DNA from: a virus
Reading direction: 5' to 3' (one strand)
DNA: 25,990 nucleotides
Virus record (IMG/VR): IMGVR_UViG_3300006923_000105
Span: 1-25,990 of that record
Numbering within the stretch: the first letter of the stretch is position 1; each line of letters starts with the position of its first letter. Positions 6,231 through 14,080 of the stretch are shown here, piece after piece. Position numbers and translations under genes: made by a program. Below the pieces are notes generated by a model. That model had not been told where the DNA came from. It saw nothing but the letters and a program-made list of their open reading frames with translations, and ran no database searches.

Positions 6231-7199
6231 ATGGCAGACGTAACAGTAGATTCGATGAGTTTCTTGAAAGTGTATGGTGGAGAGGTAATCACTGCGTATA
6301 ACGCACAGGTTGCATTCGCTCCTCTACTCACTAAGCGAGTAATTACATCAGGGTCAAGCGCAAGCTTCCCAACATTCACGCGTGAGCAGTCAAAGCTACA
6401 CGCACCAGGCGATGACGTTTTTGGCTCAGTAGCCAACGACGCTCACTATGCATCTAATGCAACTTCAGGCGAAAAAGTAATCACCCTTGAAAAGGCTATT
6501 ATCGCTCCACAATTCGTGGACGATTTGGACCAAGCAATGGCTGACTACAACATTCACTCTGAATTGGCTAAGCAAGCAGGTGCTGCTATGGCTTTCACTC
6601 ACGACGCTATGCTGATTTCAGCTCTAGCACGTGGAGGTACAGGTCTTGCAGAACAAGCCACAGGTACAGCTAACGCTGACCTTACTGGCACTCAATTAGC
6701 AGTTCTTATTGAAGAAGCAGCTCAAAAGATGGACGAAGCTTTCGTTCCTCACACTGAGCGTTACTGTGCATTGCCACCACGTCTATTCTACGCTCTTATG
6801 GGTGAAGATAACGTGATGGGCTCTGACTTTAACTCAACAGGTGACAGAGGGAAGGCAAAATCTCTTTGGTACATGGGCTTTGAAATCATTAACTCACAAG
6901 TACTAGGTCAAATCGCAGGTGAATTAGCATCTGTGACTGAAGGTGCTGGTGGAGCTTTCTATCTAGGTCAAGCTGGTGGCGCTGGTCGCAATGTAGACTA
7001 TGGTAACTTCTCATCTGAGAAACTATCTGGTCTTTGCTTCCACAAGTCATCTGCAGCAACTTTATTGCTTCGTGGTGTAACGACTGAAAGTAACTACATT
7101 CCAAATCGCTTGGGTCATTTGCTAAATGCAAAGCAAGCTATTGGCTGTGACATCCTTCGTCCAGACTCAGTTATCCAACTGAAGACTAACGATGCTTAA
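6231..7199 (+). CDS. Major capsid protein, T7 gp10A-like
   Basis: Forms the icosahedral head (HK97-type fold, known for the T7 family). At 322 aa it is slightly shorter than T7 gp10A (345). By-eye matches: MSFLKVYGGEVITAYNAQ (T7 LALFLKVFGGEVLTAFAR), ITSGSSASFPTFTREQ (T7 ISSGKSAQFPVLGRTQ), LHAPGDDV (T7 YLAPGENL), EKVITLEKAIIAPQFVDDLDQAMADYNIHSE (T7 EKVITIDGLLTADVLIYDIEDAMNHYDVRSE), and the C-terminal GLCFHKSSAATLLLRGVTTE (T7 GLFMHRSAVGTVKLRDLALE). It has its own leader, a strong ribosome site (GGAGG before ATTATTATG) and an intrinsic terminator right after the stop, all consistent with the most highly expressed late gene. There is no sign of a frameshifted minor form like T7 gp10B, since a terminator follows at once. 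Confidence 0.97.
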   Translation: MADVTVDSMSFLKVYGGEVITAYNAQVAFAPLLTKRVITSGSSASFPTFTREQSKLHAPGDDVFGSVANDAHYASNATSGEKVITLEKAIIAPQFVDDLDQAMADYNIHSELAKQAGAAMAFTHDAMLISALARGGTGLAEQATGTANADLTGTQLAVLIEEAAQKMDEAFVPHTERYCALPPRLFYALMGEDNVMGSDFNSTGDRGKAKSLWYMGFEIINSQVLGQIAGELASVTEGAGGAFYLGQAGGAGRNVDYGNFSSEKLSGLCFHKSSAATLLLRGVTTESNYIPNRLGHLLNAKQAIGCDILRPDSVIQLKTNDA

Positions 7200-7207
7200 T
7201 TAAATCT

Positions 7208-7237
7208 GGGGTGTTATTTATTTAGCACCTCTTTTTT
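7208..7237 (+). terminator. Intrinsic terminator after capsid gene
   Basis: Stem GGGGTGTT (7208-7215) pairs with AGCACCTC (7224-7231) over 8 bp with two G-U pairs, around an AT-only loop of eight bases, followed at once by six T (7232-7237). It stands nine bases after the capsid stop, the same place as T-phi in T7, and should reduce read-through from capsid into tail genes. Confidence 0.85.
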
Positions 7238-7246
7238 CTTTTGTCT

Positions 7247-7282
7247 AGAGTGGGTTTGCATAGAGGTATGTAGACCTGCTCT
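7247..7282 (+). ncRNA. Long 16-bp RNA hairpin between capsid terminator and tail tube gene
   Basis: Bases 7247-7262 (AGAGTGGGTTTGCATA) pair with 7267-7282 (TATGTAGACCTGCTCT) without a bulge around the loop GAGG. Four positions are G-U pairs, so the match is stronger as RNA than as DNA. No T-run follows. It lies nine bases after the terminator T-run and 27 bases before the next start. An RNase III-type processing site or a stabilising 5' end for the tail mRNA is the likely role (inference). Confidence 0.65.
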
Positions 7283-7309
7283 TTCACCCCTTATAAAAAA
7301 ATTTAAATT

Positions 7310-7894
7310 ATGGCAGCAAAAACAACAGAATTAGACGCAGTAAATATCTGCTTAAATGTAATAGGTGAAGCATCAATCAATGCTCTCACTGGGACACTTC
7401 CTTTCGAAGTGACATTGGCTAGAAGTATTATTGACGAGACAACTCGTGAACTTTGTCAAGATGATTATATTTTTAACAAGGAAGAGAATGTAACCCTGAC
7501 CCCTAATGTATCAGACAACATTGCAATCCCTGCAAGTTATATTCAGATTATAGCTAATACTACTGATACAGAATACACTATCAGGTACAATGGAGGTTCT
7601 CCTATTCTATACTCGATGACAGATAAAACGAGTACATTCACATCAGATATTACAGTTGATATAGTTTATCTTCTTGACTTTGAAGATTTACCAGAAGCAG
7701 CTAAGCGATATGTAAACATTCGTGCAGCGCGTGTCTATGCAGACAGGCTAGTAGGTTCTAAAGATATTAGAGCTTTCACTGCACAAGATGAAATGGAAGC
7801 AAAGGCTAAACTAGGAAACTACCAACATGGTGTAGGTAGACACAATATGCTTCAAAACCCTAGTGTAAAAAGCACACTTAATAGAACTCTATAA
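7310..7894 (+). CDS. Tail tubular protein A (gatekeeper), T7 gp11-like
   Basis: Ring protein that joins the portal to the tail nozzle. At 194 aa it is the same length class as T7 gp11 (196). Typical family features are visible: the N-terminus TTELDAVNICLNVIGEASINAL, the ARSIIDETTRELCQDDYIFN helix, and near the C-terminus LPEAAKRYVNIRAARVYADRLVGSKDIRAFTAQDEMEAKAKL, characteristic of gp11 proteins. The start lies in an A/T-only stretch (AAATTTAAATTATG) with no Shine-Dalgarno sequence, downstream of the 16-bp hairpin. Its stop overlaps the start of tail tube B (TAATG). Confidence 0.95.
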   Translation: MAAKTTELDAVNICLNVIGEASINALTGTLPFEVTLARSIIDETTRELCQDDYIFNKEENVTLTPNVSDNIAIPASYIQIIANTTDTEYTIRYNGGSPILYSMTDKTSTFTSDITVDIVYLLDFEDLPEAAKRYVNIRAARVYADRLVGSKDIRAFTAQDEMEAKAKLGNYQHGVGRHNMLQNPSVKSTLNRTL

Positions 7895-10716
7895 TGGCTA
7901 TTACTAAGAAAACAATAAAAAATTTAACTGGAGGAATATCTCAACAGCCTGATGCTAACAGACATGATAACCAGTGTACAAATCAAATAAATTTTCTTAG
8001 TGACCCTATCAAAGGGTTAACAAAGCGAGGTGGTACAAAGGCTATAAAGAGTTTCTCTCATTATGGTGTTACTGTTGATACTAATGTTACACCTTATCTA
8101 GACGTTTACACAGGTAGTGACGCGCACACCCAAGTTGCTGCTAAGGATTGCACTTCAGCAGTTATCCCTCACCCTTTAACAGTTGAAGGTGAGGACGAAG
8201 ATAAGAAGGCTCTACTTACAATTAGTAATGATGGCAAGATGGTTTGCCATGACTTGGAAACAGGAGACAGGATAGGTATTTATTATACTGGTGCAGGCGA
8301 TGGTGCTGAGATTCCACCTACTACAACCTACGCTGGACTGGGTGGTTATATGGCATTAAATGACCATAGTAACTATAAAGGCACTAAGTTTGCTATTCGA
8401 ACTGTAGCTGATACAACATTTATTATAAATAAAGCAGCTGAGGTAAAGATAGCAACTAGTCCTGTAGAAGCAGCTGGACCAGCTAGAGGTTTAATTTTTG
8501 TTAAGGAGGGCGCTTATAATTCTGAGTATACATGTACTGTAGAAGACAGAGATGGTGATGTTCGTACAATACGAGTTAAAACATCTGATGGTACTGATAA
8601 ATCTGTGGACAGTAAAACAAGTCTAGTTGCATTTATTATTGCTGAGTGTATTAAGATGTCTAATGGTTTTACAGGAAGCGACACAGTCACGAAGACAAGT
8701 GTCTTTGATGGCTCTACTTGGTCAAGCAGAGGTCTTACAGAGGATACTGCCATATCAGTTACAGTTAGTGGTTCAGGCTTCGAGTCAACAGAATTTCGAA
8801 CAGGGGGTGGTGTAGTAAAGCAAGAAGGTTCAGTAATTGTTGTATATGGACAATACTCCCAATACGATGATAACTCTTTCTACAATCTACCAGTAACTAT
8901 GGCTGATAGCTATGGAGATACTATGACAGAGGCTTGGAACTCAGAAGCAGAGACATTTGCAGGGCTCCCCCTTACATGTGTTCATGGTTATAAATTAAAA
9001 ATTAAAGGTAATCCTGAAAGTAAGTTAGACGATTACTATGTGAACTTCGTAGGCAGCTCAGAAGATTCAGTAGAGGTACAAGGTGGCTCATGGCAAGAAT
9101 GTGCAACTGACCAAAATTATGAGGAAGACACCACGACATCAGTTAAAAAAGCACTAGATGCACAAACCCTACCACATAAGATTATCCCTATGGAGATAGA
9201 AAATGAGTCAGCAGGTTATAGATATTTGCAATTTTCTCGCCCAACTTGGGATGACAGAGAGTGTGGTGATGAGAGAACTAACCCATTCCCTCAGTTTGTA
9301 GGAAAAGGAATAAATGATTTATTTTATTTTAAGAATCGTCTTGGTTTTTGCTCAGGAAGTACAATCACTTTAACAGAGCAAGATGGACCTTTTAATTTCT
9401 TCAGAACTACTGTAGCTCAACTACTACCATCAGATAGATTATCAATCGAAAGTAATGAGGAAGGTCACGTAAGATTAAACTATGCAGTACCTTTTGCAAA
9501 CCAAATGGTGGTATTCTCTGATAATAATCAATTTATTATTAATTATGGACCTGAAGGTCTTACTCCAGGAGCTACGTCGTTAACATCTATTGGTACTTAT
9601 GACAATTCCCCTGATGTTCGTCCTGTGGCTTTGGACAACTCTATTATCTTTGCACAAGAGAAGTCAGGTTATGCAGATATTTACGAGATGTATCCTACAG
9701 GACAAGGTGCGACTTCCTTTGAAGCACAGAGTATAGCAGAGCAAGTACCAACACTTATAAAAGGTAAGCCTGTAAGTATAGCTGTTTCATCTCTAGCGAG
9801 AACTGTAATGGTTCGCTCAGATGATGATTATAGTAAAATTTTTGTTTATAAATATTACACCAAAGGTAGGGATAGGGTTCAATCTGCTTGGATGACATAC
9901 GAAATGAATACTACTGCAGTTAAGGCTCTGATGTATGTAGATGCTGTGTGTTACCTAGTTACGTCTAGAGAAGATAGCTCAGATTTCACCCCTTCTACTG
10001 ACTACGATGCAGAATCAATACAACTAATGTCGATGAAGTTAGACAACACAGATGACACAGATTACTCACTCGATGAGTGGCACACTGATATTACTCCTGC
10101 TGGAACCTTTGGGGAGGATATTTTTGGTTACACTAAAATCACATTAGATAATAATCCAGATGATGTACACAACTACTACGCTCGTGGAACCAATACTCTT
10201 ACTTGTTTGAACTTAGCAAATGACTCTCTACAAGTAGAAACTATAATCAATGCAGATGGTTTATACCTAGAAGGAAACTTCACAAACGTTGTAACCAATA
10301 ATGTTCTTATTGGTTTACCAGTTAGCTGTGAGTATGAGTTCTCCAAGCAGTATCTGAAGTCACCAGACAATAACAATAAAATGATGTCTATAGTAGATGG
10401 TAGAACTACAGTTAAGTGGTGTGAAGTTTACATGAACAACTCTGAGTATATGGAGCTTGAGGTTTCATACCCAGGACCTGTTGATGGCGATGGTGACCCA
10501 CAAAGAGATACTACAACCAAGACATTCTCAGGGAACATATTAGGTTCCATCTCTATTGGAGATGATGCTAGTGAGACAGGTAAGTTACGTTCTATTGTCG
10601 CAGCAAGAAACTATCTTCCAGTAATAAAATTAAAATCAAATACACATAAGAAGGCAACCATTACAGGTTGTTCTTTTGAGCTAATGCTGACATCCAGACT
10701 ACGAGGAATTAGATAA
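7894..10716 (+). CDS. Tail tubular protein B (nozzle), T7 gp12-like
   Basis: Forms the hexameric nozzle of the short tail. The N-terminus TIKNLTGGISQQPD is the clear family signature (T7 SIKNLKGGISQQPD), followed by INFLSDPIKGLTKRGGT (T7 VNGWSSETEGLQKRPP). The centre carries IPQFVGKGIND-type sequence (FPQFVGKGINDLFYFKNRLGFCSG), the FFRTTVAQLLPSDRLSI segment and FSDNNQFIINYGP with LTPGATSLTSIGTYDNSPDVRPVALDNSIIF, the typical propeller core of this family. At 940 aa it is longer than T7 gp12 (794); the extra length seems to lie in the N-terminal half (about residues 130-420), which may be an added surface domain. It overlaps both neighbours by one base. Confidence 0.95.
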   Translation: MAITKKTIKNLTGGISQQPDANRHDNQCTNQINFLSDPIKGLTKRGGTKAIKSFSHYGVTVDTNVTPYLDVYTGSDAHTQVAAKDCTSAVIPHPLTVEGEDEDKKALLTISNDGKMVCHDLETGDRIGIYYTGAGDGAEIPPTTTYAGLGGYMALNDHSNYKGTKFAIRTVADTTFIINKAAEVKIATSPVEAAGPARGLIFVKEGAYNSEYTCTVEDRDGDVRTIRVKTSDGTDKSVDSKTSLVAFIIAECIKMSNGFTGSDTVTKTSVFDGSTWSSRGLTEDTAISVTVSGSGFESTEFRTGGGVVKQEGSVIVVYGQYSQYDDNSFYNLPVTMADSYGDTMTEAWNSEAETFAGLPLTCVHGYKLKIKGNPESKLDDYYVNFVGSSEDSVEVQGGSWQECATDQNYEEDTTTSVKKALDAQTLPHKIIPMEIENESAGYRYLQFSRPTWDDRECGDERTNPFPQFVGKGINDLFYFKNRLGFCSGSTITLTEQDGPFNFFRTTVAQLLPSDRLSIESNEEGHVRLNYAVPFANQMVVFSDNNQFIINYGPEGLTPGATSLTSIGTYDNSPDVRPVALDNSIIFAQEKSGYADIYEMYPTGQGATSFEAQSIAEQVPTLIKGKPVSIAVSSLARTVMVRSDDDYSKIFVYKYYTKGRDRVQSAWMTYEMNTTAVKALMYVDAVCYLVTSREDSSDFTPSTDYDAESIQLMSMKLDNTDDTDYSLDEWHTDITPAGTFGEDIFGYTKITLDNNPDDVHNYYARGTNTLTCLNLANDSLQVETIINADGLYLEGNFTNVVTNNVLIGLPVSCEYEFSKQYLKSPDNNNKMMSIVDGRTTVKWCEVYMNNSEYMELEVSYPGPVDGDGDPQRDTTTKTFSGNILGSISIGDDASETGKLRSIVAARNYLPVIKLKSNTHKKATITGCSFELMLTSRLRGIR

Positions 10717-11246
10717 TGACATGTACCCTAAACTATAAACCTACTAAAGAGGAAGTTAAGTTTATCGCTACGAATCTACAGAAAGAAGAAGTAGATGAAT
10801 TAGATATCTTTATGACCTCTCCTTCACACGCTATATTAGACAGTGTAGAAATGAGTCATGGAACAGCTACAGTCATAAGTCCTGATGGATTGCCTATAGC
10901 GATACTTGGTGTAGTTCCTATGGATGATGACTCTGGAATGTTATGGGTAATGAGTACAGAGAAAGTTAAAGCTCACTCGCTTGGTTTCTTTCGCTGCGTT
11001 AAAAAACTAGTGGAAGAACAATGTGCATTGTTTGGTAGAGTAGTATCTTACGTAGATATAGACTCCCCTGCACATCAAAAATTTACAGCAGCGCTTGGAC
11101 TTACATTAACTAGTGAAGTGCTAACAAATGCAGACAATGATAGACAGTATCTCGTGTTTGAGATGATTACTACTAAAGGTCTGGATGAACTGTTCTATAA
11201 ATCTGAGAACATAGACTACTATAGGAAACTACACAATATTAAATGA
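10716..11246 (+). CDS. T7 gp13-like internal virion protein with acetyltransferase-like fold
   Basis: A 176-residue protein in the gene 13 position. It has the layout of a GNAT-like fold: a strand IAILGVVPMDDDSGMLWVMSTEKV, a helix LGFFRCVKKLVEEQCALFGRVVSYVDIDSPAHQKFTAALGLTLTSEV, and a final strand RQYLVFEM. T7 gp13 shows the same order (FPLAIGG, CWFVTSDQV, LWNYVWVGNTSHIRFLKTIGAVF, FQLFTI). gp13 is needed for virion morphogenesis. Catalysis in this group is not established, and I see no clear acetyl-CoA loop (Q/RxxGxG/A), so an acetyltransferase role should not be assumed. It overlaps the genes on both sides by 1-4 bases. Confidence 0.8.
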   Translation: MTCTLNYKPTKEEVKFIATNLQKEEVDELDIFMTSPSHAILDSVEMSHGTATVISPDGLPIAILGVVPMDDDSGMLWVMSTEKVKAHSLGFFRCVKKLVEEQCALFGRVVSYVDIDSPAHQKFTAALGLTLTSEVLTNADNDRQYLVFEMITTKGLDELFYKSENIDYYRKLHNIK

Positions 11247-11527
11247 ATAACCCCCTCAAAGCCCCACTAGACAATACGAAGCTCTTTATGGGTATCGCAA
11301 CCCCTGTCATTGGCGTATTATTTTTCTTCTTCTCTTTACAATCTGATATTGCAGCAAATTCTGAGAAGATACAAGCAAATACAGCGAGTATTGAATCCCT
11401 TGAAAACAAGGTGGATAATATATCAGCCAATGTTAACGAATTAAAGACAGACGTAAAGGTGATGGTGGTGGAACTATCTCACTTAACAGACACTATTCAC
11501 AGAATAGAAAAACACTACACTGAATAA
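11243..11527 (+). CDS. Small membrane protein with coiled coil (94 aa), holin- or spanin-type candidate
   Basis: Starts inside the end of the gp13-like gene (ATGA) and ends overlapping the gp14-like start. It has a short N-terminus (MNNPLKAPLDNTK), one membrane segment at about residues 14-32 (LFMGIATPVIGVLFFFFSL), then a 60-residue heptad-rich coiled coil (SEKIQANTASIESLENKVDNISANVNELKTDVKVMVVELSHL). One N-terminal membrane anchor plus a periplasmic coiled coil fits an i-spanin; a small holin-like protein or an ejected membrane factor are alternatives. T7 has no gene between 13 and 14, so this is an insertion into the internal-virion cassette. Function is not proven by sequence. Confidence 0.75.
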   Translation: MNNPLKAPLDNTKLFMGIATPVIGVLFFFFSLQSDIAANSEKIQANTASIESLENKVDNISANVNELKTDVKVMVVELSHLTDTIHRIEKHYTE

Positions 11528-12201
11528 TGAACCAAATAAACTTTTTAGAATTTCTAGGTATTGGACCAATGCCTGGCACGAATGGAGCAGGGTTACCAGG
11601 CTCTACGCTAGCGCAGATGCCAGCAGCTGGAGGAAGCTCTTCTCCTTGGACAAGCTCTAACATAGCAGCAGGGGCAGGCGTAGCTATGGGGCTTATAGAG
11701 GGATATGCAGCAAATAAGATTTATAAAACTCAGCTAGAGATTAGAGGTATAGAAAAAGATATTGCTAATATGCAGTCAGAGGGTAGAAGAGATGAACAGT
11801 TGAGAACAATTTATAAAAAGAAAGAGATGGCTATGGAGGCTATCGCAGAAAAGAGTAAGTCAGATAACGAGAAAATGAAGCAAAATGAATCTATGGCTAG
11901 AGTAGCTATGGCTGCTAAAGGTTTCGCAGGTGGTGCATCAGCAGGGGAAGCTCGACAGGCTTTAATTAATGCTCGTATGAAGCAAGAACAACTCAACTTA
12001 AACGAGTGGTCAAATACAGAAGAGATGGCATTGATAGCTAGGTCAGGAGTAGAATCTCAGTACATTTACGAGAGAGCTTCAAACGCAATACGACCTATGA
12101 TTGACTTTCAAGCTCCAAACGTAGGGCAAGCAGGATTAGACATGATGATAGCATACTCTAAATATAAGAATTTTTTAACTGACCAAGGAGATATAACATA
12201 A
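11527..12201 (+). CDS. Internal virion protein B, T7 gp14-like
   Basis: At 224 aa (T7 gp14 is 196) this matches the gp14 type in length, position and design. There is a Gly/Ser/Pro-rich flexible N-terminus with a hydrophobic stretch (SNIAAGAGVAMGLIEGYAA, residues about 44-62), then a long Gln/Met/Lys/Glu-rich helix (QLEIRGIEKDIANMQ, KKKEMAMEAIAEK), a conserved-looking GGASAGEARQALINAR turn, and a short C-terminal helix. In T7, gp14 is ejected with gp15 and gp16 and forms the outer-membrane part of the DNA-ejection channel. It overlaps the next gene by one base, so gp14- and gp15-like proteins are probably made in coupled fashion. Confidence 0.85.
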   Translation: MNQINFLEFLGIGPMPGTNGAGLPGSTLAQMPAAGGSSSPWTSSNIAAGAGVAMGLIEGYAANKIYKTQLEIRGIEKDIANMQSEGRRDEQLRTIYKKKEMAMEAIAEKSKSDNEKMKQNESMARVAMAAKGFAGGASAGEARQALINARMKQEQLNLNEWSNTEEMALIARSGVESQYIYERASNAIRPMIDFQAPNVGQAGLDMMIAYSKYKNFLTDQGDIT

Positions 12202-14078
12202 TGGCATTTCGCTTCGCAGATAAATTCGAGCCTAACATGGCATGGACAGGGCTAAGTAAATCCCTAAGCCAAGCTATGGCACAGGTAGGTCAGATGAAAC
12301 AGATGGAACAGAAGGAGTCTATGGCTCACGAAACCCATCAACGAGAAATGAATCAACTTCTAGGTCTTAAGGACCAAGGGTTAATGACAGGAGAAGAGTA
12401 TAATACAATTTTAGATAAGGCTAATGCTGACGCACAAGAGTCAGGTGCTATTAGAGCTTACGAGAATTTCTCTATGTACGATGAATTAGATAAGTCACGA
12501 GCTAACATTAGGCTTAATGCTTTAGATTCTTACTTGAACACCCCTGAAAACATAGCTTTAATGACACATGTTACAGACGCTGTGTCCCCAGAAGCCATTA
12601 CTCAGAAGTGGGTACAAGATAACGAAGGGAAAGCTATTGGTAAAGACTTAGCAGGAGATGATGTCTTCGCTACAGCATCTGGTAGACCCTCAGAGTTAAT
12701 TGCATTTAGTTCTGGACTACAGTTAAAGCAACTAAAGCTTGCTGTTGACTTAGATAAGGTTCGTGTCGCAAACGCTTTAGAAGTAAACGAAGGACTTTAT
12801 GGTATGGAAATAGCTAAGCATATGAAGGCTGGCTCTGATTCAGAGGCTCTGCAAGCTGTAACAGCTAAGTTCAAGGGTATGGGTGTTACAAATCTTAACG
12901 CTCTTACACTTACATCAGCAGCAGATATCATGGACAACTGGGTAACAACTCTGGACCCTGAAGAAGCTCTGGATAAAATAAATTTATTAGAGTATCAACT
13001 AACACAACAATCTGAAATGAGACCAGGAGCAGGTATCTTTGCAGCTGAAGGAACAGAGAATGGTTATAAACTAACTAATGCAGCAGACGCAGCTCGCACA
13101 GCAGTTAGAACTCGCAAGACAGCCCTAGCAACAGCGCGTAAGGCGCAAACTACAGAAGCAGAGCGTGTTTACTCAAACATACAGTGGGACTCTCTAAACA
13201 CCCTTGCTAAGGCTAACAATGGGATTATAACTGACACTGATAAGGCTTCCTTTAAGCAAGCTTTACTTGAAGATTTAAATCAACCTATGTACGTTTTGTT
13301 CGATAAGTCTGCAATTATAAAAGAATTTGATAACTTTATGGATGCATTAGACGTAACTGAAACACATGAGGAGTATGTTGCAACTTATACAACCCTATTT
13401 ACTCGTAATCAGTTAAACGAATCACAACTACAGTCTATGGTTACAGGTGTTCGTGTAGACTTTAACGAGCAAAAATTAAATTATAAAGAGTTTGATTCCC
13501 TTATGTCAGAGCTTGACCAAAAGATTAGAGCAGTTCGAACAGATAAAACTACATCTTTACAAGCTACTTTAGAGAAAGAAGGTAGCATGGGTTGGACATC
13601 CCTACCCTCAGATACACTAACTGAAACAGAAGACCTATTAAAAAGTAATAATTATTCTTATTGGGACTCAAGCTCTGAAACATTTAAGACTGCAGGTGGT
13701 AAAGACGACATGTACTTCAGGTCTTTCCAACGTGGTGCGACAGAGTACGCAGAGGACCTATTAGATGCAGGATTATATGGTGGTTCAGTACCTGCGCCAA
13801 TATTTACTCCATTTACTGCTGAGGAGATACTCATACTACCTACTTTAGGTGTCCCTCCAGGAGATATCGAATATAACCAAGGATTACTAGCAAAAGAGTT
13901 CGTAGTTCAAAAAGCTCCAACTACAGTGAAAGAATCACGTAGATACTATCGCCAAGCAGTAAAACAAGCTAGGGCTTATGCTGCAGTACAAGCGTACAAA
14001 CAACTACTATACTTTAATCAAAACCCAGAGTTTAAAGCAGGACTAGGTACAATAAAACCTTCCACACTAAATAAATAA
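12201..14078 (+). CDS. Internal virion protein C, T7 gp15-like
   Basis: A 625-residue, helix-rich soluble protein (T7 gp15 is 747). In T7 it lies in the internal core and forms the periplasmic tube of the ejection channel. Sequence support is mainly architectural: N-terminal FEPNMAWTGLSKSLSQAMAQVGQMKQMEQKE helix, repeated long amphipathic helices, no Cys-rich or enzymatic motifs, and its exact place between gp14- and gp16-like genes. I see no membrane segment. It is shorter than T7 gp15 while the following gp16-like protein is much longer, so material may have shifted between the two (inference). It ends two bases before the next start. Confidence 0.85.
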   Translation: MAFRFADKFEPNMAWTGLSKSLSQAMAQVGQMKQMEQKESMAHETHQREMNQLLGLKDQGLMTGEEYNTILDKANADAQESGAIRAYENFSMYDELDKSRANIRLNALDSYLNTPENIALMTHVTDAVSPEAITQKWVQDNEGKAIGKDLAGDDVFATASGRPSELIAFSSGLQLKQLKLAVDLDKVRVANALEVNEGLYGMEIAKHMKAGSDSEALQAVTAKFKGMGVTNLNALTLTSAADIMDNWVTTLDPEEALDKINLLEYQLTQQSEMRPGAGIFAAEGTENGYKLTNAADAARTAVRTRKTALATARKAQTTEAERVYSNIQWDSLNTLAKANNGIITDTDKASFKQALLEDLNQPMYVLFDKSAIIKEFDNFMDALDVTETHEEYVATYTTLFTRNQLNESQLQSMVTGVRVDFNEQKLNYKEFDSLMSELDQKIRAVRTDKTTSLQATLEKEGSMGWTSLPSDTLTETEDLLKSNNYSYWDSSSETFKTAGGKDDMYFRSFQRGATEYAEDLLDAGLYGGSVPAPIFTPFTAEEILILPTLGVPPGDIEYNQGLLAKEFVVQKAPTTVKESRRYYRQAVKQARAYAAVQAYKQLLYFNQNPEFKAGLGTIKPSTLNK

Positions 14079-14080
14079 TT

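Noticed and set aside
6043-6243. 66-codon forward frame across the capsid leader
   Set aside because: It has no ribosome site, runs into the capsid gene, and its region is filled by leader structures (hairpin, palindrome, ribosome site).
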